DNA of 64,000 bases from DASUPK01 sp963815045 (GTDB taxonomy: Bacteria; Actinomycetota; Thermoleophilia; Solirubrobacterales; 70-9): assembly GCA_963815045.1 (NCBI GenBank), contig CAWFET010000001.1, positions 62,001-126,000 of the forward strand, read 5' to 3'. Under the pieces are notes generated by a model. It did not search any database. It saw nothing but the letters and a program-made list of their open reading frames with translations, and had not been told where the DNA came from. Every line of letters begins with the position of its first letter. Position 1 is the stretch's first letter. Below, one piece after another: positions 33,546 through 43,058 of the stretch. The translations under genes were made by a program, and so were the position numbers.

Positions 33546-34285
33546 GGCCGCTGCTCGAAGCGGAGCTGATCAAGCTCCGCACCACCAGGACGTTCCTCGC
33601 ACTCGCCGGGGTGGCGATCGGGACATCGCTCCTGCTCACCGGGCTGGTGGCAGGGTTCAGTCACCCGACCGAGCAGTCGGTGCTCGGTGACGTCTTCCAA
33701 TCCGACACCAGCGAGTTCTTCATCACGATCCTCGCGATCGTCGGCGTCACCGGAGAGTGGCGGCACCGCACGATCACCTCCTCGCTGCTGGCGGCCCCGG
33801 ACCGGCTGCGCTTCCTGGCGGCCAAGACGCTGGCCTTCGCGGTCGCCGGCCTGGCCCTGTCGCTGGCGATCTCGCTGACGATCACCGTGATCGGCGTGGT
33901 GATCCTGAACGCCCGGGACCTCCCGATTCCCGCCGCCGGCGACCTGGCGACGCAGATCGCACGAAATGCCCTGGCGGCAGCCCTGCTGGGCGGGCTGGGA
34001 GTCGGAATCGGCGCCGTGGTCCGCAACCAGGCGGTTGCGGTCGTGGCCGTCCTGATCACCGGCTTCGCAATCGAGCCGATCCTGCTCGGGGTCGCCTCCA
34101 ACGTCGCCAAGTTCGGGCCCTTCATCGCCCTGCCGAACGCGATCGCCACCAGCGACCCGACCGCGAATGGCTTCGACCCGGGCCAGCTGCTCGGACGCTG
34201 GGCCGCCGTCGGCTCGATGCTCGCCTGGATCGCCCTGTTCTTCGCGGCGGGAGCGGCGCTGCTCCTGGAGCGTGACGTTGAGTAA
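33542..34285 (+). CDS. ABC-2 type transporter permease
   Basis: 247 residues with about six membrane segments and the ABC-2 family start LIKLRTTRTFLALAGVAIGTSLLL. The first cytosolic loop GEWRHRTITSSLLAAPDRLRFL is characteristic. Translated with the ATP-binding subunit through an ATGA overlap; together they form a DrrAB-like exporter. Substrate unknown. Confidence 0.9.
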   Translation: MRPLLEAELIKLRTTRTFLALAGVAIGTSLLLTGLVAGFSHPTEQSVLGDVFQSDTSEFFITILAIVGVTGEWRHRTITSSLLAAPDRLRFLAAKTLAFAVAGLALSLAISLTITVIGVVILNARDLPIPAAGDLATQIARNALAAALLGGLGVGIGAVVRNQAVAVVAVLITGFAIEPILLGVASNVAKFGPFIALPNAIATSDPTANGFDPGQLLGRWAAVGSMLAWIALFFAAGAALLLERDVE

Positions 34286-34336
34286 CGGCGGCCACGTTTG
34301 TGAGACGGTTCGGCCAACCAACCGAGGGGAGTGGCG

Positions 34337-35146
34337 ATGGCTGAACTGACCGAGGCACAGCAGGCAGCGCGCAAGCTGTGGTCCGCCGGCGACTATCCGT
34401 CGGCGATGCACGTGATCGCGAGCGTCGGACCGCGCGTCGTCGAGACCGCCGGAGTGACGAGCGACGACGCCGTGCTAGACGTCGCCTGCGGCTCTGGGAA
34501 CGCGACGATCCCGGCCGCCAAGACCGGTGCAACGACTACGGGTCTGGACATCACGCCCGAGCTGATGGAGGCGGGGAAGAGGAACGCTGCCGACGCGGGC
34601 GTCGAGATCGAGTGGATCGAGGGGGATGCCCAGGACCTTCCCTTCGACGATGGCACCTTCGACGCCGTCCTCTCGGTCTTCGGCTGCATGTTCGCCCCGG
34701 ACCACCGCAAGACGGCGGCCGAGCTGGCACGTGTGCTGAAGCCGGGCGGCCGCCTGGCGGTCGCCGCGTGGCGGCCCGAGGGCAATGTCGGGCGGATGTT
34801 CGGCACCATCGCCTCGCATCTGCCGCCGCCCCCCGAGGGATTCGAGGCGCCGCCGCTCTGGGGCAAGGACGACCATGTCCGCGAGATCTTCGAGGGGACA
34901 GGGCTTGGGCTGGAGCTCGAGCCGACCACCGTCGATTTCACCGCGGACTCGCCCGAGGCCTACTTCGAGGAGGTCGAGCGCGACCTGCCGCCGATCGTCA
35001 TGGCCAAGTCCGGTCTCGAGCCTCAGGGCAAGTGGGAGCCGCTCCGAGACGCGCTCCTCGAGCTCTACCGGGACACGAGCGAATCGGACACGGAGTTCCG
35101 GGCGGCGCAGGAGTACCTGATCATCAAGGGGGCCAAGGGGAGCTAG
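34337..35146 (+). CDS. class I SAM-dependent methyltransferase
   Basis: 269 residues from ATG 34337 with AGGGGAG upstream. Motif I is VLDVACGSGNATIPAA; the acidic loop (TTGLDITPELM), the EGDAQDLPF motif II-like segment and KPGGRLAVAAW follow. A UbiE/COQ5-like small-molecule methyltransferase; substrate unknown. Convergent with the siroheme-type dehydrogenase (4-base overlap). Confidence 0.88.
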   Translation: MAELTEAQQAARKLWSAGDYPSAMHVIASVGPRVVETAGVTSDDAVLDVACGSGNATIPAAKTGATTTGLDITPELMEAGKRNAADAGVEIEWIEGDAQDLPFDDGTFDAVLSVFGCMFAPDHRKTAAELARVLKPGGRLAVAAWRPEGNVGRMFGTIASHLPPPPEGFEAPPLWGKDDHVREIFEGTGLGLELEPTTVDFTADSPEAYFEEVERDLPPIVMAKSGLEPQGKWEPLRDALLELYRDTSESDTEFRAAQEYLIIKGAKGS

Positions 35147-35895
35147 GCCGACGCGCCGAGGGCGGAGGCGAAGGTTGCCTTCCGCTCCTCGATCAGCCGC
35201 TGGACCTCGTCCTCGCGGCCCTGCTTGATCAGCTCGATCGGATCGGGGTTGCCGTTGACGATGCCCTCGAAGAACTCCTTGCGGTCCTGATAGGTCGGCA
35301 GAGTCCCCTTGGCCCAGCCGCGATGGTCGTTCAGGATCACGGCGAGGCGCGCGTAGGGCTCGCCGTAGGTCGCGGCGATCTCGCGCTTCATCCGCTTGGC
35401 GAGCGCGGGGGAGGCGCCGGCAGTCGAGATCGCGATGGCCAGCGGGCCCGAGCGCTCGATCGCGGGAAGGATGAAGTTGCAGAGCGGCGGCACGTCCACG
35501 ACGTTGACGAGCATCGCCCGGCGCTCGGCGCCGTCATGAACCGAGATGTTGACGTCGGTGTCATTGGTCGCGGCGATCGCCATGAAGGAGCCGTCGAGAT
35601 CCCCGTCGACGAAGGTTCGCTGGTCCCACGTGATCGAGCCCTCGGCGGCGTATTTGGCGAGCTCGGGCAGGATCTCGGGCGCGACGACGTGAACATCGCC
35701 GTCGCAGAGGAGCAGCCCGTCGACCTTCTCGAGCGCGACTTCGCCGCCGCCGATCACCAGGCAGCGCCGACCCTTCAGCTTGAGGCACGCCATGTAGAAG
35801 GGCGTCTCGAGCATGTCGCGGACGCAGGTCTGGTCGCAGATCCCCCGCTTGAACTGGCAGACGCAGGGCTTGCCCTCGAAGGCCGCTGCTGGCAT
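35143..35895 (-). CDS. precorrin-2 dehydrogenase/sirohydrochlorin ferrochelatase-like (CysG N-domain) with Cys-rich N-terminus
   Basis: 250 residues. After a short N-terminal Cys cluster (CVCQFKRGICDQTC, about 11-24) comes the NAD-binding domain FYMACLKLKGRRCLVIGGGEVALEKVDGLL. Then ATNDTDVN and the NAISTAGASPALAKRMKREI segment are typical of the Met8p/CysG-N family, which oxidises precorrin-2 and inserts Fe for siroheme. No uroporphyrinogen methyltransferase domain is attached. A TACTCT box 6 bases before the ATG suggests a leaderless message. The Cys-rich extension is unusual. Confidence 0.88.
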   Translation of the reverse strand: MPAAAFEGKPCVCQFKRGICDQTCVRDMLETPFYMACLKLKGRRCLVIGGGEVALEKVDGLLLCDGDVHVVAPEILPELAKYAAEGSITWDQRTFVDGDLDGSFMAIAATNDTDVNISVHDGAERRAMLVNVVDVPPLCNFILPAIERSGPLAIAISTAGASPALAKRMKREIAATYGEPYARLAVILNDHRGWAKGTLPTYQDRKEFFEGIVNGNPDPIELIKQGREDEVQRLIEERKATFASALGASA

Positions 35896-35907
35896 GGGCC
35901 AAGAGTA
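35896..35907 (-). promoter_or_regulatory. leaderless promoter element of the siroheme-type gene
   Basis: TACTCT at 35902-35907 (leftward), then 6 bases to the ATG at 35895. No Shine-Dalgarno. Confidence 0.5.
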
Positions 35908-35917
35908 AAGGTCCGGC

Positions 35918-38308
35918 CTAGCGGCCCCTGTGCTTGCGGCGGTGCTTGTGCGCGGCGGGGGCCCTGAACGGGTGCGTCCCGCAGCGGAAGAAGTAGGGCA
36001 GCGAGCCCAGCGGGGCGGGCACCGTGACGGTTCCCGGTCCGGCGAACCGCTGCCCGGTGGGCTCGTGCAGCCAGCAGCCGCGCGGGAGTGCCACCGAGCG
36101 CGAGGTGTCGCCCTTGGTGATCACCGGCGCCACCAGCACGTCGGCGCCGAGCATCCACTCCTGGTCGCGGCCCGCGGTGGGCGCCTCCGGGGCGGCGAGC
36201 CAGAGCGGGCGGGTCACCGGCATCCCCGTCCGGCGCCCCTTCTTCCACAGCCTCCGCATCAGCGGCAGCGCCCGCTCGTGCAGGGCGGCCATCGCCTTCC
36301 AGCGGGCGAGGGTGGCGTCGCCGTAGGCCCAGGGCATGCGGACGCCGGTGGAGGAGGAGTTGTGGACGCGGAAGTACGGTGTAAGGGCGGCCCACTCGCT
36401 CCAGCGGTCATACAGCTCCTCGCTGGGCGGCCCGGACAGGGTGTCGATGTAGCCACCGATGTCGGTCGTGTAGCCGAAGGCGCCACCGACCGCCCGGTTG
36501 AGCATGTCGGGGGCCAGCGATCGCAGCCCGGAAGCTGCTCCCCAGTCGACGGTCTCGTCGCCGGGGAAGTTGCCCATCTCATAGGCCGCGCTGCCGGGCC
36601 GGCCGCTGTAGCCCGCCCGGGTGAAGAACCAGATCGGACCACGCTTCGGGTGCTTCGCTCCCCAGCGGTCGAGGATGCGACGTGAGACCCGGTGGTAGAG
36701 GACCGGATATCGGTTGTGCATCGTCGCTCCCGTGCTGCCGTCGGAGAAGTGCATGCCGTCCTGGACCTGCTCGCCGAAGTCCTGCATGAACCCGTCGGCC
36801 CCGAGCCCGGTCAGCAGGTTGAGTCGCCGCCTCCACCAGGCCACCGCGGCCGGCTTGGTGAAGTCGAGCAGCGTCGCGGGGGAGCCGCCGTTGCCGCCGA
36901 ACTCGTACGGCGCGCCGCTCGCGGTCGTGGCGACCAGGCCGAGCCGCCTGGTCTCCTCGAAGTCGCCGGGCGGCTGGGTCGCGAGCGCATCGTCGGAGAC
37001 ATAGGCGCGGACGTAGAGGACCGCGCGGATCCCCATCGCGTGCAGGCGCGCGATCACCGAGCGGACATAGCCGAGGTCGAGCATCCCCCAGCCCTCGAAC
37101 CCGTAGGCGGAGATGTGCACGTCGTAGCGGCGGATGTCGGCCAGGTCCTGCTCGATCTTGGCCCGGTAGGTGTCGGCGTTCTCGGCCGGCGGAGCGCCCG
37201 GCAGAGCCGGAGACTTGACCGCCCGCGACAGCATCGGCCCCTCGGCCCAGCCGGGAGGCAGGCGGTGACGGCCCGTCACCGAGGTCAGCTCCCGGATCGC
37301 GCCGCGGCGGCTGTGCGCCGGGAACACCGTGTAGTCGAGGCGGCCGGAGCTCGCCTGGACCTGCCATGCGTCCGGCCGGTCGTTCGCCATCCGCCAGCGC
37401 GAGCGCTCGTTCTGGTTGAGGAGGAAGCCGTAGCCCCGGGAGGAGAGGAACTCCGCCTGCGGGTAGTACGCGGCGTTCATGCCGTTCGGGAAGAGGTAGC
37501 GCTCGAAGCCCCCGGGCAGCTCGGCGGGGCTCGGGATCCCGCCCAGGTCGGCGATGCTGTACGAGGTGCCGGAGCCGACCAGCAGCGGGAAGAGCGCCAG
37601 GCCCGGCTCCAGCGTCTCCGCGCCGCCCAGGTTCTCCTGGACCACGTCGCCGTAGAGCTTCTCGCCGCGCTTGTCCGTGGTCCCATGCCGGCCGCCGAAC
37701 CCGTGGAAGCTCTCGCCGGACCCCGCCGCGAAGGAGTCTCCGAGCGTGATCACTCCAGCCCGGGAGCTGGGACGCACGCGGACGCGGATGCCGCCCGCGC
37801 GGTCGGGCTCGATCCTGGCGATCAGCCGCCGCCCGGCCTCGTCGGTGGACAGGGTCAGGCGAACACCCTTGCCGCGCTGCTTCGCCGAGATCACCCGCCG
37901 GGCCCCGTAGACCGTCCCCGAGCGGCGATCGAGGAGGGTGTTCCCGTTCCACAGCCCGGACTCCCACTGGGCGTGCAGCTCCGTTCCGACCTCGTATGTG
38001 AGCGGGGCGTAGACGGCGTTGTCGGGGTGACGCTCGAGAGTGAAGGGCTCGGGATCGTCCGTGCTCGGCAGCGCCGCCGGGGTCGTCGATGCCGGCGCGC
38101 GCAGCTCGCGGAGGACGGTGTGACCCCGCGAGCGGAAGGCGAGCCGGAAGGGCGCCCTGTCGACCACGGCGCGGGCAGCGCCGTTGGTGACCACGATCCG
38201 CTTGGCGCTCAGCTTGACCGCCGCCCCCGCGGTCGCCGGGGCGGCGACCGCAGCGACCGCAAGCAGCGACGCCGAAGCCACCCCTGCGCCTGTGGGTCCG
38301 ATTCTCAT
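35918..38308 (-). CDS. secreted glycoside hydrolase family 31 protein
   Basis: 796 residues with a Sec signal peptide (first about 30 residues). GH31 catalytic region: WGMLDLGYV, the nucleophile Asp510 in DGFMQDFGE, and the acid/base Asp584 in FPGDETVDW, followed by TTDIGGYID. The FTRAGYSG and GDETVDW wording is closest in my memory to the sulfoquinovosidase-like subgroup, but its sugar-binding Arg/Trp set could not be confirmed. Acts outside the cell on an alpha-glycoside. Starts 15 bases after the epimerase stop; likely one unit. Confidence 0.9.
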   Translation of the reverse strand: MRIGPTGAGVASASLLAVAAVAAPATAGAAVKLSAKRIVVTNGAARAVVDRAPFRLAFRSRGHTVLRELRAPASTTPAALPSTDDPEPFTLERHPDNAVYAPLTYEVGTELHAQWESGLWNGNTLLDRRSGTVYGARRVISAKQRGKGVRLTLSTDEAGRRLIARIEPDRAGGIRVRVRPSSRAGVITLGDSFAAGSGESFHGFGGRHGTTDKRGEKLYGDVVQENLGGAETLEPGLALFPLLVGSGTSYSIADLGGIPSPAELPGGFERYLFPNGMNAAYYPQAEFLSSRGYGFLLNQNERSRWRMANDRPDAWQVQASSGRLDYTVFPAHSRRGAIRELTSVTGRHRLPPGWAEGPMLSRAVKSPALPGAPPAENADTYRAKIEQDLADIRRYDVHISAYGFEGWGMLDLGYVRSVIARLHAMGIRAVLYVRAYVSDDALATQPPGDFEETRRLGLVATTASGAPYEFGGNGGSPATLLDFTKPAAVAWWRRRLNLLTGLGADGFMQDFGEQVQDGMHFSDGSTGATMHNRYPVLYHRVSRRILDRWGAKHPKRGPIWFFTRAGYSGRPGSAAYEMGNFPGDETVDWGAASGLRSLAPDMLNRAVGGAFGYTTDIGGYIDTLSGPPSEELYDRWSEWAALTPYFRVHNSSSTGVRMPWAYGDATLARWKAMAALHERALPLMRRLWKKGRRTGMPVTRPLWLAAPEAPTAGRDQEWMLGADVLVAPVITKGDTSRSVALPRGCWLHEPTGQRFAGPGTVTVPAPLGSLPYFFRCGTHPFRAPAAHKHRRKHRGR

Positions 38309-38323
38309 TGCGATGGACCGATC

Positions 38324-39268
38324 CTAAGCCGGGTCCGCAGCGAGCGTCTGCTCGAGACCGGACGCGAGCTCGTACTTCGCGCTCCAGCCGAGCCGCTCGG
38401 TGGCGAGCTGCGTGTCGAGCACCGTGCGCTCGATCTCACCCGCGCGGGCCGGGGCCATCTCCGGCGCGAAGTCCTCGCGGCCGGAGAGCCGTCCGATCTG
38501 CTCCGCCAGTTCCAGCACCGTGGTCTCGACCCCGGTGCCGGCGTTGATCGGATCGCTCTCCTCGGCTCCCTCCATCGCGAGCAGTGCATCGACGACGTCG
38601 GCCACGTGGATGTAATCGCGCGTCTGCTTGCCCGTGCCGAAGATGGTGGGCCGGCCGCCGTCGCGCGCCCGGGAGCAGAAGATCGCCACGACGCCCGCCT
38701 CGGTGGCCGGGTCCTGGCGCGGCCCATAGACGTTGCCCAGGCGAACGGTCCCGGGCGAGAGCTCTCGCGTGCGTGAGTAGAGGCCGAGGTAGCCCTCGGC
38801 GGCCAGCTTGCTCTGTCCATAGACGGAGAACGGCTCGCACGGAGCCGTCTCCGCGAAGGGCAGCTCGTCGGGGCGGTCCCCGCCCTCTCCATATATGGCG
38901 CCCCCGGTGGAGGTGAAGACCAGACGCGAGGCGCCGGCGCGGACCGCCGCCTCCAGCACGTTCACGGTGCCCACCACGTTCAGCCGCGCGTCGAAGCCCG
39001 GGTCCGCCATCGAGCGCCGCACGTCGATCTGGGCGGCGAGATGGAAGACGCTGTCGGGGGAGAAAGCCTCGACCGCCTCGAACACCGTCTGCGCGTCGGC
39101 CACGCTGAGCTCGGTGAGCGTCGCGCCCGACTCGAGCGCCGAGGCCAGGTTCTCGCGCTTGCCGCTGGAGAGGTCGTCGAGCACCAGGACCTCGTCCCCG
39201 CGGGCGGCCAAAGCGTCCACGAGGTGCGAGCCGATGAAGCCCGCGCCGCCTGTGACGAGCGATTTCAC
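38324..39268 (-). CDS. NAD-dependent epimerase (UDP-glucose 4-epimerase-like)
   Basis: 314 residues from GTG 39268. Rossmann motif TGGAGFIGSH (residues 6-15), catalytic YGQSK in VYGQSKLAAEG, and FGTGKQTRDYIHVADV. Closest to GalE/UDP-sugar epimerases. First gene of a unit with the secreted GH31 gene, suggesting a role in glycan assembly or in using the released sugar. A TAGGCT box lies 7 bases upstream of the GTG. Confidence 0.9.
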   Translation of the reverse strand: MKSLVTGGAGFIGSHLVDALAARGDEVLVLDDLSSGKRENLASALESGATLTELSVADAQTVFEAVEAFSPDSVFHLAAQIDVRRSMADPGFDARLNVVGTVNVLEAAVRAGASRLVFTSTGGAIYGEGGDRPDELPFAETAPCEPFSVYGQSKLAAEGYLGLYSRTRELSPGTVRLGNVYGPRQDPATEAGVVAIFCSRARDGGRPTIFGTGKQTRDYIHVADVVDALLAMEGAEESDPINAGTGVETTVLELAEQIGRLSGREDFAPEMAPARAGEIERTVLDTQLATERLGWSAKYELASGLEQTLAADPA

Positions 39269-39281
39269 GCAGGAGAGCCTA
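39269..39281 (-). promoter_or_regulatory. leaderless promoter element of the epimerase-GH31 unit
   Basis: TAGGCT at 39276-39281 (leftward), 7 bases to GTG 39268. Confidence 0.45.
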
Positions 39282-39398
39282 CGGCCGCAAGGTATTAGGC
39301 AGCTGAGATGCCCCTGCTACCCTCGCCGACCGCATCGGCCCCTTGCGCCCTATATGTAGGGGGCCATCCCCACTCGCGGCTACCGTGAAGGGCCACAT

Positions 39399-41834
39399 AT
39401 GCGACTGATAGTCACCGAGAAGAACAACAGCGCGAAGAAGATCGCCGAGATCCTGAGCGGCGGAACCGCCAAGGAGGGCGCCTCCTTCAAGACGCCCTAC
39501 TACGAGTGGTCCGACGAATCTGGCGATCACATGACGATCGGCCTCAAGGGCCACGTCCTCAATCCCGCCTTCCCGGAGTCGTACAACAACTGGCAGGCGA
39601 CGAATCCGCGCGACCTGATCGACGCCGACCTGATCAAGGAGCCGACGGACAAGAACGTCGTCCGCGCCCTGAAGAAGGTGGCCGCCGACGCCGACGACCT
39701 CATCATCGCGACCGACTACGACCGCGAGGGCGAGCTGATCGGCCTGGAGGCTCTACAGGAGATCGTGGAGGCGAACCCGGAGCTCGCCACGGCCGAGGGT
39801 GTCCACGACGACGGCACGCCCGTGAAGCGCGCTCGCTACTCCGCTCTGACCAAGGACGAGATCGAGCGAGCGTTCAACGAGCTCGACGCGCTCTCCATGC
39901 CGCTCGCCAACGCCGGCGCCGCGCGCCAGGACATGGACCTGATCTGGGGCGCCACGCTGACGCGGTCGGTCTCGATGGCCACGCGCCGCTTCGGCTCCAA
40001 CTTCCTCTCCGTTGGGCGGGTGCAGAGCCCGACCCTCGGCCTGATCGTGCAGCGCGAGCTCGAGCGCCGTGCCCACGAGCCCGTCCCCTTCTGGGAGGTC
40101 ACGGCGACCTTCGCGCACGCCGACGGCAACTTCGTCGCCGAGCACACGACCGACAAGTTCTGGGACGAGAAGGAGGCCAAGGCGGCGGTCGCCAACTCCA
40201 AGACCCCCGGCACGGTCAGGGAGATCACTGCACGGAAGAACACCCGCAAGCCGCCGACCCCGCTCAACACCACGGCCTTCACCACCGATGCGTCCAGCCG
40301 CCTCGGCATCACGCCCTCGCGGGCGATGCGGATCGCCGAGGACCTCTACATGGACGGCTACATCTCCTATCCGCGTACGGACAACACCGTCTACCCGAGC
40401 TCCCTCGACACGAAGGAGCTCGTCAAGCAGCTCGTCGCCGTGGACGACTTCAAGGCGGCCGAGTTCCTGCTCGACGGACGCGCTCTCGAGGCGACCCGCG
40501 GCAAGAAGGAGACCACCGACCACCCCCCGATCTACCCGACCCAGGCCGTCAACCCGGTGCGGCTCGAGGCGCGCTCGGAGGCCCATCGCCGCGTCTACGA
40601 GCTGGTCGCCCGCCGCTTCCTCGCCACCTTCTCGCCGCCGATGATCAGCGAGGGTACGCGCGCGAACATCGAAACTGCAAGGGGCACGGACTCGGCCGAA
40701 TCAGGCGAGACCTACTTCGTTCGCGGCTCCGTCGTCGTGGATCCGGGCTTCGCAGCGATCTACACCTACGCCCGCTCGGCCGACACCGAGATCCCCAAGC
40801 TCGAGGAGGGTCAGGAGCTCGCGATCGAGACCGTCGACCTGGAGGGCAAGGAGACTCCGCCGCCGCCCCGGATCAGCCAGGGCAAGCTGATCGAGATGAT
40901 GGAGGAGGCCGGCCTCGGCACCAAGGCGACGCGCGCGGACATCATCCAGAAGCTGTATGACCGCGGCTACGTCTTCAACAACCCGCCGGAGCCCTCCGAG
41001 ACCGGGATCGCGATGTCGAAGGCCTTCGAGAACTACGTCCCTCGGATGGCGACGCCCGACATGACCGCCGAGATGGAGGCGGAGATGGATCAGATCGCCG
41101 CCGGCGAGATGACCAAGGACGAGGTCCTGAAGGACTCGCGCGACATGCTGCGCTCGGCCTTCGACGAGATGGGCGACGACGTCAAGACCGAGGACGAGGA
41201 CGCCAAGTGGCGCAAGTTCGCCCGCGAGGTCTGGGCCGGCATGGACCAGGACCGGATCCTCGGACCCTGCATCGTCTGCGAGGAGGCGGGCCGCAAGCAG
41301 GAGGACGGCTCCCCGCACCAGCTCCGGATCATCAAGGCGCGGAAGTCGGGCAAGCGCTTCGTCGGCTGCTCGGGATGGGACGGCGACAACCCCGACTCAC
41401 CCGACTCCTGCGACACCACGTTCCCGCTGCCGCAGCGGGTGCGCGGCCTCTACAAGATTGAGGAGCTCTGCTCGGTCTGCGGACGTACCCCGCGACTGCA
41501 GGTCGTCCCCTGGAGAGGCCGACCCTGGAAGCTCTGCCTGAACGACGAGTGCCCCTCGATGGCCGAGATGAAGGCACGCCGCGCCGAGCGCGAGGCCGCC
41601 AAGGCCGCGAAGGAGGCCGCCGAGGCAGCCGAGAAGGACGGCGATGGCGCCGACGGCGTCGATCCGGCGGAGGCCGCCAAGGAGGCCGAGAAGATCGCCG
41701 GGCAGGCCTCGGCGACCAAGGTCAAGCGGGCCCGCGGCAACGGCGCCAAGGCCAAGAACGGCGCGAAGACGAAGAACGGCTCACGCGCGAAGTCGGGCAA
41801 CGGCTCGAAAGCCAAGCCCCGCGCGAAGAGCTAG
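39399..41834 (+). CDS. topA: DNA topoisomerase I (type IA), archaeal-like, with zinc fingers and Lys/Ala-rich tail
   Basis: 811 residues. TOPRIM start IVTEKNNSAKKIAEIL with Glu7, then GLKGHV and ATDYDREGELIG (Asp106, Asp108, Glu110). The catalytic Tyr is in DGYISYPRTD (about 324). Two Cys clusters follow: CIVCEEAG...CSGW...CDTTF and CSVCGRTPRL...CLNDECPS. The C-terminus is a Lys/Ala/Gly-rich basic tail. The N-terminus (IVTEKxxSAKKIAEIL, and NNWQATNPRDLIDADLIKEPT) reads like archaeal TopA rather than the usual bacterial VIVESPAKAKTI start. It relaxes negative supercoils. Divergent from the epimerase gene. Confidence 0.92.
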   Translation: MRLIVTEKNNSAKKIAEILSGGTAKEGASFKTPYYEWSDESGDHMTIGLKGHVLNPAFPESYNNWQATNPRDLIDADLIKEPTDKNVVRALKKVAADADDLIIATDYDREGELIGLEALQEIVEANPELATAEGVHDDGTPVKRARYSALTKDEIERAFNELDALSMPLANAGAARQDMDLIWGATLTRSVSMATRRFGSNFLSVGRVQSPTLGLIVQRELERRAHEPVPFWEVTATFAHADGNFVAEHTTDKFWDEKEAKAAVANSKTPGTVREITARKNTRKPPTPLNTTAFTTDASSRLGITPSRAMRIAEDLYMDGYISYPRTDNTVYPSSLDTKELVKQLVAVDDFKAAEFLLDGRALEATRGKKETTDHPPIYPTQAVNPVRLEARSEAHRRVYELVARRFLATFSPPMISEGTRANIETARGTDSAESGETYFVRGSVVVDPGFAAIYTYARSADTEIPKLEEGQELAIETVDLEGKETPPPPRISQGKLIEMMEEAGLGTKATRADIIQKLYDRGYVFNNPPEPSETGIAMSKAFENYVPRMATPDMTAEMEAEMDQIAAGEMTKDEVLKDSRDMLRSAFDEMGDDVKTEDEDAKWRKFAREVWAGMDQDRILGPCIVCEEAGRKQEDGSPHQLRIIKARKSGKRFVGCSGWDGDNPDSPDSCDTTFPLPQRVRGLYKIEELCSVCGRTPRLQVVPWRGRPWKLCLNDECPSMAEMKARRAEREAAKAAKEAAEAAEKDGDGADGVDPAEAAKEAEKIAGQASATKVKRARGNGAKAKNGAKTKNGSRAKSGNGSKAKPRAKS

Positions 41835-41953
41835 CAACCGCCCCCCCTGACACTGGCCGGTGCTCCAAAAGCGGCGCGATGGGAGCCCAGCGAACTGGCC
41901 TCCGAGCTCTGCTTCAGGTCTATGGACGTCGCGCTTCGATAGAACGGAGTGCT

Positions 41954-43003
41954 GTGTTCGCGAGCCTCGGCCTCCCCCCGCTCATCCTGATATTCGCGGC
42001 CTCAGCTGCTGTCGTCTGGGTAGCCGGCATCCAGCTCTCGAACTCCACGGATTCACTCGACCTCAGGCTCGGTCTTGGCGAGGCACTTGGGGGAGTGGTC
42101 CTGCTCGCGGTCGCCACCAATCTGCCGGAGATAGCGATCACGGCCTCGGCGGCGCTTTCGCACAACCTCGGGATCGCGATCGGCAACATTCTCGGCGGGA
42201 TCGCGATCCAGACCGTCGTCCTCGTGGCCCTCGACGTGGCGATGGGCCCGGAGTCCGCGCTCACCACGCGGGCGGCGTCGCTCGTGCTCGTGCTCGAGGG
42301 CATGCTCGTCGTCATCGTGCTCGCGATCTCGGTGATGGGCGCCCAGCTGCCCGGCTCGCAGGGGCGATGGGAGCCGGCCGCGATACTGATCGCGCTGACC
42401 TGGCTGGCCGGCATCTGGCTGATCAACAAAGCCCGCCACGGTCTGCCATGGCATGACTCTTCGGGTAACGCACCCGGCGCCCAGGAGAAGCCGCGGGGTC
42501 ACTCCAAGGCGGTGAAGGCGAAGAAGATGAGCCTGGCCCGCGCCGCCATGGTCTTCGCCGTGGCTGGAGCGGCGACGCTCGGCGCCGGCGTCTTACTGGA
42601 GAGGTCGGGTGAACGCATCGCGACCCATGTTGGCCTCTCCGGCGTCGTCTTCGGCGCGACGCTGCTTGCCGGAGCTACTGCGCTGCCGGAGCTTTCGACC
42701 GGAATCAGGTCCGTAAGGCTCGGCGACTACCAGCTGGCGGTTTCCGACATCTTCGGTGGCAACGCGTTTCTGCCGGTGCTCTTTCTGCTGGCGAGCCTGC
42801 TCTCGGGCTCGGCCGTCCTGCCCCAGGCGCAGTCGACCGACATCTATCTGACGGCACTGGCGATCATCCTCACCGTTGTCTACGCGTGGGGTCTGATCAT
42901 GCGTCCACGCCGACAGGTATCGCGCATGGGCATCGCTTCGCTGGTCGTGCTGGTCCTGTACGTCGTGGGAATCGGCGGGCTCTTTGTGGTCGCGAGCCAT
43001 TGA
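41954..43003 (+). CDS. sodium/calcium exchanger-like membrane protein
   Basis: 349 residues from GTG 41954 (an ATG at 41879 is also in frame; the typical start is VFASLGLPPLILIF). About ten membrane segments in two halves; the alpha-repeats contain ATNLPEIAITASAALSHNLGIAIGNILGG and GATALPELSTGIRSVRLGDYQLAVSDIFGGN. Belongs to the Ca2+:cation antiporter superfamily. Follows topA after about 120 bases; no clear terminator between. Confidence 0.87.
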   Translation: MFASLGLPPLILIFAASAAVVWVAGIQLSNSTDSLDLRLGLGEALGGVVLLAVATNLPEIAITASAALSHNLGIAIGNILGGIAIQTVVLVALDVAMGPESALTTRAASLVLVLEGMLVVIVLAISVMGAQLPGSQGRWEPAAILIALTWLAGIWLINKARHGLPWHDSSGNAPGAQEKPRGHSKAVKAKKMSLARAAMVFAVAGAATLGAGVLLERSGERIATHVGLSGVVFGATLLAGATALPELSTGIRSVRLGDYQLAVSDIFGGNAFLPVLFLLASLLSGSAVLPQAQSTDIYLTALAIILTVVYAWGLIMRPRRQVSRMGIASLVVLVLYVVGIGGLFVVASH

Positions 43004-43058
43004 GTCCAGCGCCTTGCGAACCGGCCATCGGAACAACTCACCAGGCGCCTGCAGACGG

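Noticed and set aside
41879..41954. Alternative start ATG 41879 for the sodium/calcium exchanger
   Set aside because: The sequence before GTG 41954 is atypical for the family; the GTG gives the natural N-terminus. Not excluded.
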